The notes below the pieces were generated by a model, which saw only the letters and a list, made by a program, of their open reading frames with translations, made no database searches and was not told where the DNA came from. From the NCBI GenBank assembly GCA_913050185.1, contig CAJXBA010000009.1:1-43876 (forward strand): a stretch of 43,876 bases of DNA, in the 5' to 3' direction. Shown piece by piece: positions 35,106 to 43,521 of the stretch. The position numbers were made by a program, and so were the translations under genes. This DNA comes from an uncultured Pelagibacteraceae bacterium. GTDB lineage: Bacteria > Pseudomonadota > Alphaproteobacteria > Pelagibacterales > Pelagibacteraceae. The stretch's first letter is position 1. Each line of letters begins with the position of its first letter.

Positions 35106-36593
35106 TTAGTATTTGAAGTTCATGCCTTTTAGTATCTCATCAAATTCTTCTTCTATTTTATTACCCAATCTGAATTTTAAACTTTCCAAATACTGACTTT
35201 CACTAAGTTGTTTTGACGAAGAATCATTTAAATCTACGTCAATCAAAGCTCTTATCCATCTTTCGCTCATATCATATTTTATAAACATAGTTGCCATTTT
35301 CGTCATATTTTTTATTCGTTTCATTGTTAGTGGATCAAATTTTATTGAACCTTCACCACTATGCCATTCAAATTCACAAGCTTCGCTTAATGGAACACCA
35401 GCTTTTATACATTTTTTCCAGAGAACAGTTCCTGGATAAAGCATCAACGGAAAACATGATGTCCACGTCATACCTGAAGGCACCTCTCGGCTTATCCTTT
35501 GACACATCTGAATAGTTCTAACTGAATCAGTCACAGGATCTGGAACCAATCCATCTATATTAGGCAACCCAACTATAACTTCTAATTTAACTTTAATACC
35601 ATGCTCCGTTAATATTTTACACGCTTCTATAACTTGAGCTTCATCTTGAAAGTGTCTATTAAATAATCTGCTTGAATCACCTTGTGTTGTTTGAACCCCC
35701 ATTTGAACCGTTTCTACAAGATCTGCCAAAGCCACTAATGCTTCGTTGGAAGCATTAACTACGGTTTGTGGAGTAACATTAGCAAACATAGGTAGATTAA
35801 TCTCCTTTTTCCATAATTCTGTAAATTTTTTTAACCAACGCGTACCCTCAGCTCCCTCATGCGTGTCATACAAAACGTCATCATCTTCAAAAGAAACTTC
35901 CTTAGTATAAAATTTTAAAAATAACTTAGCTTCATCTATCATATTTTTAATAGGTCTACGTGCTAACCAATATTCTGTATAAGCTTTGGGACCATATGAC
36001 TGACGAGTAAGACTCGTACAACAAAACGAACAATTATAAACACAACCAAAATGAGACATAATATATTTTCGTTCTCTTTTTCCCATACGAGGAACTTGTT
36101 CAAAATATTCTTTCAGAGCTGGTTGCATATTATGAGGAAAAGTTGGTGAACCTTTAATATAAGTTTTGGGTGGACTGTTAATAATTTTATCGATTGTTTC
36201 ATAAACTGGGCCCCAAACCAAATAATCTATGTTTTCATTTTTTTTTATTTCATCAGGAATTGACAGAACATGTTTTCCTCCAAATACACTTTTTAATGAG
36301 TGTAATGTTTTTTTAAATGAATCAACCAATTCTAAAGAACGTTTAAACTCTGTAGAAAGCGGACCAAAACAAACATAATCAGGTGAAAAATCCTTTATTT
36401 TTTTATTAAGTTCATCAATTTTATCATCTCCATCTAACCACATAATTTTATGTTTATGTTTCAAAAGCTCAGCGGCAACAAAAGCTAGACCATAAGTTAT
36501 GTCATTACCAATATGGACCAAACACCACTTCTTTGCGTTATGGGTAGATTTTTTTACATTTAATGCTTTTTCTTTTTTGATCGATATTATCAT
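35106..36593 (-). CDS. B12-binding radical SAM protein
   Basis: The 495-residue protein belongs to the cobalamin-binding radical SAM class. Substrate is unknown; family members methylate unactivated carbons or rearrange bonds. Residues 20-150 form a Rossmann-like B12-binding domain with FGPLSTEFKRS, a GGKH segment and WGPVYETIDKI in place of the more usual GEGE. The radical SAM core starts near residue 190 with the cluster motif CVYNCSFC (CX3CX2C). It continues with FEDDDVLYD, VQMGVQTTQGDSSRLFNR and KVEVIVGLPNI-type strands, and a C-terminal extension. I choose the ATG at 36593; a TTG four codons earlier follows three bases after the upstream stop. Together with the two genes upstream it probably forms one transcription unit. 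Confidence 0.88.
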   Translation of the reverse strand: MIISIKKEKALNVKKSTHNAKKWCLVHIGNDITYGLAFVAAELLKHKHKIMWLDGDDKIDELNKKIKDFSPDYVCFGPLSTEFKRSLELVDSFKKTLHSLKSVFGGKHVLSIPDEIKKNENIDYLVWGPVYETIDKIINSPPKTYIKGSPTFPHNMQPALKEYFEQVPRMGKRERKYIMSHFGCVYNCSFCCTSLTRQSYGPKAYTEYWLARRPIKNMIDEAKLFLKFYTKEVSFEDDDVLYDTHEGAEGTRWLKKFTELWKKEINLPMFANVTPQTVVNASNEALVALADLVETVQMGVQTTQGDSSRLFNRHFQDEAQVIEACKILTEHGIKVKLEVIVGLPNIDGLVPDPVTDSVRTIQMCQRISREVPSGMTWTSCFPLMLYPGTVLWKKCIKAGVPLSEACEFEWHSGEGSIKFDPLTMKRIKNMTKMATMFIKYDMSERWIRALIDVDLNDSSSKQLSESQYLESLKFRLGNKIEEEFDEILKGMNFKY

Positions 36594-36607
36594 TTTATGA
36601 TTCAATC

Positions 36608-37639
36608 TTACTCATATTTTTTAGAAAACAATAAAATTTTTTTAATTGTTTTGTCATAATCAATTGATGGAATTATACGAAAATATTTTTTATTAAAAGG
36701 TGAAAATTCTCTGGCTGCATTTCTATAACTTTGTAAATCAGATTTGCTTAAGCTTTTCATGTAAAACAAATCAATAGTTGGAATATTATAAAAACTACTC
36801 AAATTTGTAAAAGAACTATGTGGAGCAATAGTTTTTGCTGAATTAGCAATAATTCTGAATAATTCTAAACCGACAATTCTATGAAGATAGGTAATTTTAG
36901 AGTTGCGTGAAAAATATTCATTCTTATCATAATCGTAGAAATTAAATTCTTCCATAAAAAAATTCACATAATTATTACCTTCTATATCAGTTATAAATAA
37001 GACATCGTGAATATCGGATAAGTTATTTAAAAAATTACTAATTTTGTTTTCATCCCAATTAAGATTTTCAAAAATATCGCTTTTAAAATGAAAAAAAATA
37101 TACTTATTTGGTGTTTTAAAATTAGTTTCGTTCTCTGGGGTTATTTTTAAATTGAGTCTATTTTCACTACGAATTATTTTACCTTCATTAACTAATTTTA
37201 ATTGAAGATTCTTTAAGGATTCTCTTTTTCCCTCTAAAGTTCTGTCATTAATTAAATAAAAATACAAATATTTCCTCATAAAAATCAATGGTCTAAATTT
37301 ATTATTGTTAGCATTTAAGCATAAACCACTAAATTTGGTATTTCTAAAAAAAAATGGCAAATAAAAATAAAAATTTTTGGGACATAATATGTAGGCAGTA
37401 TCGATTTTGTTAAATAAAAAAAACAAAAAAATTTTAATTTTTTCTATAAAAGATAAAGAATAATTAAAAATTTTTAGATGTGTATTAGATTTTTTAAAGA
37501 AAAAAAAAGTATACTGATTAATTTTAGATAAAAAAAAATAAATGTCGTCAGAATTATGTTTGACTAATATTTCATTAATGCTAGGCAGAGAGTGAATTGT
37601 ATCTCCTATACTGTCATTTTTAAGAACGACGACCTTCAT
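36608..37639 (-). CDS. Glycosyltransferase family 9-like (heptosyltransferase-type) protein
   Basis: GT9 enzymes transfer sugars, typically ADP-heptose, to lipopolysaccharide core. The 343 residues begin with the family hallmark VVVLKNDSIGDTIHSLPSI (compare RxDxIGDxxxSLP) and close with a GT-B C-terminal half including LEIFRIIA-like and TIAPHSSFTNLSSFYNIPTIDLF strands, where GT9 proteins bind the nucleotide-sugar. The middle is very AT-rich and poorly conserved, with many Phe, Lys and Asn. It lies seven bases downstream of the methyltransferase gene and two bases upstream of the radical SAM gene. The role in a surface glycan is inference. Confidence 0.8.
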   Translation of the reverse strand: MKVVVLKNDSIGDTIHSLPSINEILVKHNSDDIYFFLSKINQYTFFFFKKSNTHLKIFNYSLSFIEKIKIFLFFLFNKIDTAYILCPKNFYFYLPFFFRNTKFSGLCLNANNNKFRPLIFMRKYLYFYLINDRTLEGKRESLKNLQLKLVNEGKIIRSENRLNLKITPENETNFKTPNKYIFFHFKSDIFENLNWDENKISNFLNNLSDIHDVLFITDIEGNNYVNFFMEEFNFYDYDKNEYFSRNSKITYLHRIVGLELFRIIANSAKTIAPHSSFTNLSSFYNIPTIDLFYMKSLSKSDLQSYRNAAREFSPFNKKYFRIIPSIDYDKTIKKILLFSKKYE

Positions 37640-37646
37640 AAAGTTT

Positions 37647-38339
37647 TTATCTGTAAAAATATGAAATAAATTTTTTTAAAGCCTCAATCAAAGAATTTTG
37701 TTTTATTGAATCTTTGTAGTAAAGCTTTGCGCTTTTTCCTTTTTTAATCACTGCAAGATTTTGGTAAAAATGAACATATTTAATAATTCCATCATATTTT
37801 TTTTTTTTATAAAAAGGTTTGTCGTTTTGTTCATAATTAATTGAATCCGTCATAGATTTTATATAATTCATAGAAGTCGCACCTTTTAATAAATTATACC
37901 TGCTTCCTCCATATCTAGGAAAGTACGATGTTTGTAAATCTTCAACAATATAAAAACCGTCGTAATTTAAATAATCAAATAAATATTCAAGAGATTTAAT
38001 TACATGTTCATTTCTGTGGCTACCGTCGTCGATAATAATGTCAAACGATCCATATTTACTAACAATCTTAGTTAAAATATCCAAATTTGATTGATCGCCA
38101 ACAATTATATCAACGTTCTCAATTTCAAAATCTTTTTTATCGATATCGAGTCCACAAATTATAGCTTTAGAAAAATATTCACGCCATACTCTCAAACTTT
38201 CGCCTTTGTCGACTCCTATTTCTAAAATTTTAATTTCCTTATCTTGGTAATCTTTAAAATACTTATCATAAATCTCTAGAAATCCTTCCGGTTTAATTTT
38301 ATTAGGATATTTTTTTTCTATTTCGATTAAATTAACCAT
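37647..38339 (-). CDS. MycE/TylF-like class I methyltransferase
   Basis: This 230-residue protein is a SAM-dependent methyltransferase of the type represented by mycinamicin and sugar O-methyltransferases. Motifs are ILEIGVDKGESLRVWREYF (SAM-binding motif I, about 35-53), ICGLDID, VGDQSN, FDIIIDDGSHRNEH and YDGFYIVEDLQTSYFPRYGG, the last two being diagnostic. Typical substrates are deoxysugars in glycosylated natural products or surface polysaccharides. Its place next to the GT9-like gene suggests methylation of a surface sugar. The start ATG at 38339 is fairly clear, since upstream lies only a short untranslated stretch. Confidence 0.82.
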   Translation of the reverse strand: MVNLIEIEKKYPNKIKPEGFLEIYDKYFKDYQDKEIKILEIGVDKGESLRVWREYFSKAIICGLDIDKKDFEIENVDIIVGDQSNLDILTKIVSKYGSFDIIIDDGSHRNEHVIKSLEYLFDYLNYDGFYIVEDLQTSYFPRYGGSRYNLLKGATSMNYIKSMTDSINYEQNDKPFYKKKKYDGIIKYVHFYQNLAVIKKGKSAKLYYKDSIKQNSLIEALKKFISYFYR

Positions 38340-38345
38340 TTGATT

Positions 38346-38489
38346 TTATGCAAGAATAAAATACATAGTGATTAGCACTATAAACATCATAACAATTGAT
38401 CCAACGGTAAAAAATTTTTGATTTTTCAACGCTCTCGTTTTATCGTTAATCGGTTTTTCTAATTCCTCAGTGTAATATTCTTTTTTCAT
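38346..38489 (-). CDS. 47-residue single-span membrane protein
   Basis: A short open frame fits the gap between two larger genes. It encodes 47 residues: a charged N-terminus with MKKEYYTEELEKPIND and KTRALKNQK, then one hydrophobic segment of about 20 residues (FFTVGSIVMMFIVLITMYFI) ending in Leu-Ala. The stop lies six bases before the ATG of the methyltransferase, so translation may be coupled. There is no clear Shine-Dalgarno. I recognise no family. The compact genome and the positive-inside arrangement of charges make a real small membrane protein plausible. Confidence 0.55.
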   Translation of the reverse strand: MKKEYYTEELEKPINDKTRALKNQKFFTVGSIVMMFIVLITMYFILA

Positions 38490-38514
38490 TTTTTTATAAT
38501 TATTATCATATATA

Positions 38515-38994
38515 TTATTGAAGAACTGGAAAAACTGGACTCATTTTTAAAAATATTTTTTGATATTCTTGTTTTATACACTTATTTGCAACGTAATTAA
38601 TATTTTCTGAATCAGCAATTTTTTGCGCCTCTAAATTATGGATACCGTATTGTAACCACAATGTTTTTGCTCCAATCTTTGCTGCTTGCTTGGCTATTAA
38701 AGGGGTTTCTTGAGATGGTCTGAAAACGTTAACTATATCTATCGGTATAGTAATATCTTCCAATTTTGAAACCGCTACCTCTCCACATATTTCCTTACCT
38801 ACAGAAATCGGATTTACTGGTATTATTTTGTAGCCGAATTCTTGAAGATATTTCATCACAATAATTGAGGGTCGTCTCTTAATAGAGATAACATTTTCTT
38901 TTTCTTTAACCGAACTGACTCCTACCATTGCTATGTTTTTGGAAGAAATAAGAATTTCTTTCATTAATTTATTATTTGTGAATAAACTATCCAT
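38515..38994 (-). CDS. CoA-binding (YccU-type) domain protein
   Basis: The 159-residue protein is a stand-alone CoA_binding domain, a Rossmann fold related to the N-terminus of succinyl-CoA synthetase alpha. Motifs are IAMVGVSSVKEKENV and VMKYLQEFGYKIIPVNP. VNVFRPSQETPLIAKQAAKIGAKTLWLQYGI and a late CIKQEYQ segment are also typical of YccU-like proteins. The biochemical role of the family is unknown. It lies 66 bases after the crotonase gene on the same strand. Confidence 0.9.
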   Translation of the reverse strand: MDSLFTNNKLMKEILISSKNIAMVGVSSVKEKENVISIKRRPSIIVMKYLQEFGYKIIPVNPISVGKEICGEVAVSKLEDITIPIDIVNVFRPSQETPLIAKQAAKIGAKTLWLQYGIHNLEAQKIADSENINYVANKCIKQEYQKIFLKMSPVFPVLQ

Positions 38995-39060
38995 AATAAC
39001 TTTAGTTAGCTCGTTTTAACTTCTTTAATAATTTTTCGTGAAGCTTGCTCTGATATTACA

Positions 39061-39846
39061 TCAACTGTTTTTCCAATTAGGATTTCTCTTCTCTAAATAG
39101 GCTGAGATACCCTCCTTGGCATCCAAGGTCATCATATTCTCACACATAACCTTGCTTGTATATTTATAAGCTTCATCTAATGGCATTTCCAATTGTTTAT
39201 AAAAAGCTTCCTTGCCAATTTTAACTATTTTATTAGATTTAGAAGAAATTTTATCAGCCAATCTTAAAACTTCCTCTTCTAGTTTAGAATTTTCGTAATG
39301 ATCATTAATAAGTCCAATTTCTTTAGCTTGTTGGGCAGTAACAGATTCGCCCGTAAGTAACATTTTCATTATTTTTTTACGGGAAACATTTCTGCTTATG
39401 GCAACCATAGGAGTGCTACAAAAAAGACCTATGTTAACTCCGGGTGTAGCAAACATTGCATCGTTCGTACTTAAAGCTAGATCACAAGTTGCAACCAACT
39501 GACAGCCAGCGGCAAAAGCCGCGCCGTGTACCTTGGCTATGACTGGTTTATTATTATTAACTATTTTTAACATCAACTCAGAACATAAATTGAATAAATT
39601 TTGATAATCAAATTTTCCTTTTAATGAATTAATTTCTTTCAGATTGTGACCAGCACAAAAACCCTTTCCAGATCCTTCAATAATAATTACTCTTGTTTTT
39701 TCGTCTTCGTGAAAATTTTGAAAAGCCTTTATCAACAAATTAAGTGTATTCAAAGAAAGAGCGTTATAGGTCTTAGGTTCATTAAGAGTTATACGAGAAA
39801 TACCGTTATTAGATGTTTGAACAGCAATTGTAGGTTGTTGCATCAT
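39061..39846 (-). CDS. Crotonase-family protein of the ECHDC3 type
   Basis: The 261-residue protein has the crotonase fold with oxyanion-hole segments GKGFCAGHNLKEI and VHGAAFAAGCQLVATCDLALS, then FATPGVNIGLFCSTPMVAISR, the pattern of the ECHDC3 group. The two catalytic glutamates of true enoyl-CoA hydratases correspond here to Gln (AAGCQL) and Gly (ATPGVN). Hydratase activity is therefore doubtful, and the reaction is unknown. It lies 18 bases after the NAD kinase gene and upstream of the CoA-binding protein, so a CoA-thioester link is plausible. Confidence 0.9.
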   Translation of the reverse strand: MMQQPTIAVQTSNNGISRITLNEPKTYNALSLNTLNLLIKAFQNFHEDEKTRVIIIEGSGKGFCAGHNLKEINSLKGKFDYQNLFNLCSELMLKIVNNNKPVIAKVHGAAFAAGCQLVATCDLALSTNDAMFATPGVNIGLFCSTPMVAISRNVSRKKIMKMLLTGESVTAQQAKEIGLINDHYENSKLEEEVLRLADKISSKSNKIVKIGKEAFYKQLEMPLDEAYKYTSKVMCENMMTLDAKEGISAYLEKRNPNWKNS

Positions 39847-39864
39847 AAATTCTTAATACCTTTT

Positions 39865-40635
39865 TTATCTTCTCATTGATTGTTCTAATTTTATTTTTTT
39901 ATTCAAACTATTGTTTGGGTCATAAAGCAATTTAAATTTCATATCATTATTTATTCTTATTTTAACATTATTAATATTTCTTACTTCTACATTATCAGCG
40001 ACAACACTTATTGGTCTTTTTATTTTATTTAGGTTCTTAATTTTAATTAACGAAGAAGAAGGTACTATTTTACCTTTCCATCTCCTTGGTCGGAATGGAC
40101 TGATGGGAGTAATTGCAAGTTTTTTTGAATCTAAAGATAAAATTGGACCATGAACTGATAAATTGTAGGCAGTACTTCCCGCTGGAGTAGAAACCAAAAC
40201 TCCATCGGAGATTAGTTTTTTGATTACAATTTTTTTACCATTAGAAATTTGTAAAGAAGCTGCCTGTCTCCCTTGTCTCAATAATGAAATTTCATTAATA
40301 GCAATCGCAGTTTTTTTTACATTATTTATTGTATTAGCGTGCATCTCAAGAACTGAAATTGAGATTGTCTTTGCTCTAGAAATAAATTTCTCAATATTTT
40401 TTGATTTATATTTATTCATTAAAAAACCAAAGGTACCTCTATTCATTCCATAAAAAGGTTTATTGTATTTTTGATATTTTTTTAATGTTTTAAGCATAAA
40501 ACCATCTCCACCAATAACAACCATGACGTCTGATTGATTTGGCAAGTAATTTTTATATCTTTTTAAAAGAGCTTTTTGTGAAGTATCAGCTTTTACATTT
40601 GTGTCTATAGCAAAATGTATTTTTTTTGAAATCAT
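39865..40635 (-). CDS. nadK: NAD kinase
   Basis: NadK phosphorylates NAD to NADP. The 256-residue length is normal for the compact alphaproteobacterial form. Motifs are the VVIGGDGFMLKTLKKY (GGDG) catalytic segment, the GMNRGTFGFLMN substrate loop, VLEMHANT with NEISLLRQGR, and the signature LISDGVLVSTPAGSTAYNLSVHGPIL. The gene begins 12 bases after the DUF3047 gene and is followed by the crotonase after 18. Confidence 0.96.
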   Translation of the reverse strand: MISKKIHFAIDTNVKADTSQKALLKRYKNYLPNQSDVMVVIGGDGFMLKTLKKYQKYNKPFYGMNRGTFGFLMNKYKSKNIEKFISRAKTISISVLEMHANTINNVKKTAIAINEISLLRQGRQAASLQISNGKKIVIKKLISDGVLVSTPAGSTAYNLSVHGPILSLDSKKLAITPISPFRPRRWKGKIVPSSSLIKIKNLNKIKRPISVVADNVEVRNINNVKIRINNDMKFKLLYDPNNSLNKKIKLEQSMRR

Positions 40636-40647
40636 ATTAGCACTTTA

Positions 40648-41268
40648 TCAATTATCGCTAAAATATATATCTCGGTAATATGCAATAATTTTCTGTTTTG
40701 AGTTGTTAGAGTCTGAAAATATGGCAAGAAAATTAGTAAAAGAAATATTGTGGGTATTCTCAAGTAATTCTTTTACATTAACTTTACGCGTATGCCACTC
40801 TCCACTCTTATCGTTCGAGATAACATAGTCACGACTACCTTTAGTCCATGGACTTTGTTGGAGAAAGCCTTCTTCCAAAAAAGACGAATGAGACAAACTC
40901 AGTAACTTAGATCCAATTTTTTTGCCATAACCGACCATTACTCTAGCTGCCCAATCATGACCATCTTTAGTTGTTTGGTCAATATTTGAAAAATCTTGCT
41001 CAATTTTAAATGTAACATTTAAAAAAGGCATTGCTTTAAGAAGTTCTTTATTTTCAATTTCAATACCAAGTCCTGTTGCGCCTGAATCTGCCACAGCTTT
41101 TAAATAATAACCTTTATCATCTTTACCGTTGGTATAAATAGTTTTTTTACCAAAACCTTTTTTCTTTAAAAGCTTCATGCCCTCATCACTGAGATCAATT
41201 CTAAATTCCTTAGCTGTAGTTGGAGAAAAAAATAATAAAAATGTTAATAAATAAATTAGAATTTTCAT
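40648..41268 (-). CDS. DUF3047 family secreted protein
   Basis: The 206 residues start with a signal peptide (MKILIYLLTFLLFFSPTTAKE, cleaved about residue 19), so the protein is periplasmic or outer-membrane associated. The DUF3047 hallmarks are present: VADSGATGLG, LNVTFKIEQDF, the DWAARVMVGYG segment, and the late FLAIFSDSNNSKQKIIAYYRDIYF. The function of the family is unknown. The gene follows tRNA-Leu closely on the same strand (14 bases from its 3' end to the ATG). Confidence 0.88.
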   Translation of the reverse strand: MKILIYLLTFLLFFSPTTAKEFRIDLSDEGMKLLKKKGFGKKTIYTNGKDDKGYYLKAVADSGATGLGIEIENKELLKAMPFLNVTFKIEQDFSNIDQTTKDGHDWAARVMVGYGKKIGSKLLSLSHSSFLEEGFLQQSPWTKGSRDYVISNDKSGEWHTRKVNVKELLENTHNISFTNFLAIFSDSNNSKQKIIAYYRDIYFSDN

Positions 41269-41282
41269 AGTTTATACCTTTC

Positions 41283-41368
41283 TGGTGCCCTCGGCCAGAC
41301 TCGAACTGGCACTCCCTAATGGGCAAGGATTTTAAGTCCTTTGTGTCTACCGATTTCACCACGAGGGC
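41283..41368 (-). tRNA. tRNA-Leu(UAA)
   Basis: An 86-base class II tRNA with CCA encoded. Acceptor GCCCTCG pairs with CGAGGGC. The anticodon stem AAGGA/TCCTT encloses loop CTTAAAA with anticodon TAA, and a long variable arm follows (TGCCCATTAGGGAG). The T arm is GCCAG/CTGGC around TTCGAGT, and the discriminator is A. It sits between the GT8-like gene and the DUF3047 gene, both on the same strand. Confidence 0.97.
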
Positions 41369-41409
41369 TCATTTAAATACTTACTATTTATGATACGACA
41401 AGCAAAAAC

Positions 41410-42321
41410 TCAATAGCCATATCTTAAGCTTTTATCTAACTTTGATCCTTGTATTGTTTGGATTGATATTTTAACATTTTTATCAGTTCTCATATCCTTA
41501 TCATCTTTCCAAATACCCGCTGCTAGGTGCATTATTCCTATTTCCTTATGAGGTAAATAGGGTTCTACAAAAGTTCTTTTCTCTTCATCAAATTTAGGTA
41601 AAACATTACTAGCAATCCAATTACATGAAAGAGGTAAAAATTCAACATCAACATTTTTGTCATACACTGCTATATTCATGGCTAATCCTTCAGAACCAAA
41701 AATTCCACCAGAAGAAAGTGCTTTAGTTAAAATTTCCTGCCATAATTTCCAACATTTGGATTTATTTTCCAAGGAAAAGACACCAATATTTAAATGTGGT
41801 GCAAATGCAAGTTTTCTTGCTGTAGTTTCAGAAAAACCAGATTTCTTTGCATGTTTATAATTTTGTGATTTGATTAGTGCTAGTTTTCCAAAAACCCATT
41901 GAACTCTACTTAATACTCTATAACCCGGACCAATTGTTTGTGTAATCCCAAGCTTTCCATTTTCACAAGCCTTGAAATATAATTCTACAGTATCCCAAGA
42001 ATTTATCCATGCGTCGCAATCAATCCAAAGATATTTTTCAAATTCTGGAAAATAATTTGGCAAAAAAGCTCTGGACACTTGACTTTTAAGCCATTCTTTT
42101 TCTTTCACTTTATGCGCAGGAACGTTTATATCCCATTTTGCTTTTCTAATTAAATGTGATTTATTTTTTAATATACCTAATTGTTTTTCACTTAATCCTG
42201 CATCTAAAATGCATATACAAACATTTTCACTCTCTTTATGCGATTTTATTGAAGCAATAAGCTCTAAAAGTAATTCAAAGTAATTGCTGTCAGCTAAAGT
42301 GACAATGGCTCTGGTTGGCAT
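41410..42321 (-). CDS. Glycosyltransferase family 8-like protein
   Basis: The 303-residue protein resembles GT-A type transferases of the GT8 group, which use a nucleotide-sugar and a metal. It begins with AIVTLADSNYFELLLELIASIK, typical of the first Rossmann strand, has VCICILDAGLSEKQL, and carries a DxD-type metal site in LWIDCDAWI (about residues 99-107). HLNIGVFSLENKS (metal-supporting Asn region) and IGIMHLAAGIWK follow, where the late His fits the GT8 HxxGxxK-like motif. Acceptor and donor cannot be told. Confidence 0.82.
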   Translation of the reverse strand: MPTRAIVTLADSNYFELLLELIASIKSHKESENVCICILDAGLSEKQLGILKNKSHLIRKAKWDINVPAHKVKEKEWLKSQVSRAFLPNYFPEFEKYLWIDCDAWINSWDTVELYFKACENGKLGITQTIGPGYRVLSRVQWVFGKLALIKSQNYKHAKKSGFSETTARKLAFAPHLNIGVFSLENKSKCWKLWQEILTKALSSGGIFGSEGLAMNIAVYDKNVDVEFLPLSCNWIASNVLPKFDEEKRTFVEPYLPHKEIGIMHLAAGIWKDDKDMRTDKNVKISIQTIQGSKLDKSLRYGY

Positions 42322-42423
42322 TTTACAAAAATTCTTTAATGTTTAATAAAATATGTTTCAACATTTATTATCTAGATGGAATATGTTTTATCTGTGACAG
42401 GGTGAAATATAAAATATTAATAC

Positions 42424-43521
42424 TCATTGATAAAACAAATCCTTTAATGATTTCATCATATATCCAAAATCATTTGATTTATTATACAGCATTCGTTGTT
42501 TTGTTGATCCTGTGCCTTGATTTAATATTTCTTCTACTGTTTTTATATATTTTTTGGAGCCCAAAGTAATGACAGCTGGCTCTATCATTATGCAAAGATT
42601 TTCAATCGCTTTTCTTATAGTGATTTTTTTAAATGTTTTTGGCTCAACAAAAACTCCTTCTAAACCATAACGTACGGCTTGCCATTTATTTGATTGAAGA
42701 ATCTGAATATGAGTATCGGGATAAGAACTTGTATTTTCTAGAGTCACGACAAGAGCTTGTATTAAAGCAACTAAAGAAAGAATTTCTTTGAAATTTATCG
42801 GAATATCACAAACTCTTATTTCAACAGTACCAAATCCGGGATGGGGTCTAACATCCCACCATAGATCTTTTACTGAGCTTATAATGCCGGCATTTTGTAA
42901 TTGTTCTGTTAAATTTACAAAATGATTCCAATCATTCAAATAGTCTGGCATGCCCGCTAATGGTAAAGCTTCAAAAAGTTTTGTTCTATAAGAATAGAGG
43001 CCGGTATCTTCGCCTTCGTAAAAAGGTGAAGAAGTTGAAAGAGCAAGAAGCAATGGCAAATATATTCTTAATGCATTATTAACTCGAATTGCTTTTTCAT
43101 TATTACTAATACCTATATGCACATGAAGTCCTTGTGTGATAAAACGTTTTCCGATTATCTGTAGGTCTTTCATTATACGTTGATAACGAAGGTTATTCGT
43201 AACAATTTGATTCTTTCCTATGGAAAATGGATGAAGGCTAGTACAATTTATATTCGTTTTGTAATTTTTTAAAAATTCTTCAAGATGCGTCAAAATTTCA
43301 ATAATATTACTCCCAGCTTCTTCAATAGTAGGACAAATATTGGTGTTTATTTCTATCATTGACTCTATGAGTTCGGATTTAACATTATCTGAAAATTTTT
43401 TATCTATATCAGTCAGTAATTTAGGTGCGATATTTTTCAAACTTGAATCTTTTTCATCAATTAGCTGAAGTTCAATTTCAACTCCTATTGTTGGTTTGGG
43501 GCTTGAATTAAATATTATCAT
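42424..43521 (-). CDS. YbdK-type carboxylate-amine ligase (GCS2 family)
   Basis: The 365 residues belong to the GCS2 family of glutamate-cysteine ligase-like enzymes. Segments are TIGVEIELQLID (metal and ATP-binding Glu residues), SELIESMIEINTNIC, QGLHVHIGISN with the HVHIGI signature, WDVRPHPGFGTVEIRVCD and AVRYGLEGVF. These enzymes ligate glutamate or a related carboxylate to an amine using ATP; YbdK has weak gamma-glutamylcysteine ligase activity. Its start adjoins the gamma-glutamylcyclotransferase stop directly, suggesting joint action on gamma-glutamyl compounds. Confidence 0.9.
   Translation of the reverse strand: MIIFNSSPKPTIGVEIELQLIDEKDSSLKNIAPKLLTDIDKKFSDNVKSELIESMIEINTNICPTIEEAGSNIIEILTHLEEFLKNYKTNINCTSLHPFSIGKNQIVTNNLRYQRIMKDLQIIGKRFITQGLHVHIGISNNEKAIRVNNALRIYLPLLLALSTSSPFYEGEDTGLYSYRTKLFEALPLAGMPDYLNDWNHFVNLTEQLQNAGIISSVKDLWWDVRPHPGFGTVEIRVCDIPINFKEILSLVALIQALVVTLENTSSYPDTHIQILQSNKWQAVRYGLEGVFVEPKTFKKITIRKAIENLCIMIEPAVITLGSKKYIKTVEEILNQGTGSTKQRMLYNKSNDFGYMMKSLKDLFYQ

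Noticed and set aside
36605-36605. TTG start for the radical SAM gene
   Set aside because: The TTG reading adds four residues without a ribosome site; the ATG at 36593 is preferred, though the point is not settled.
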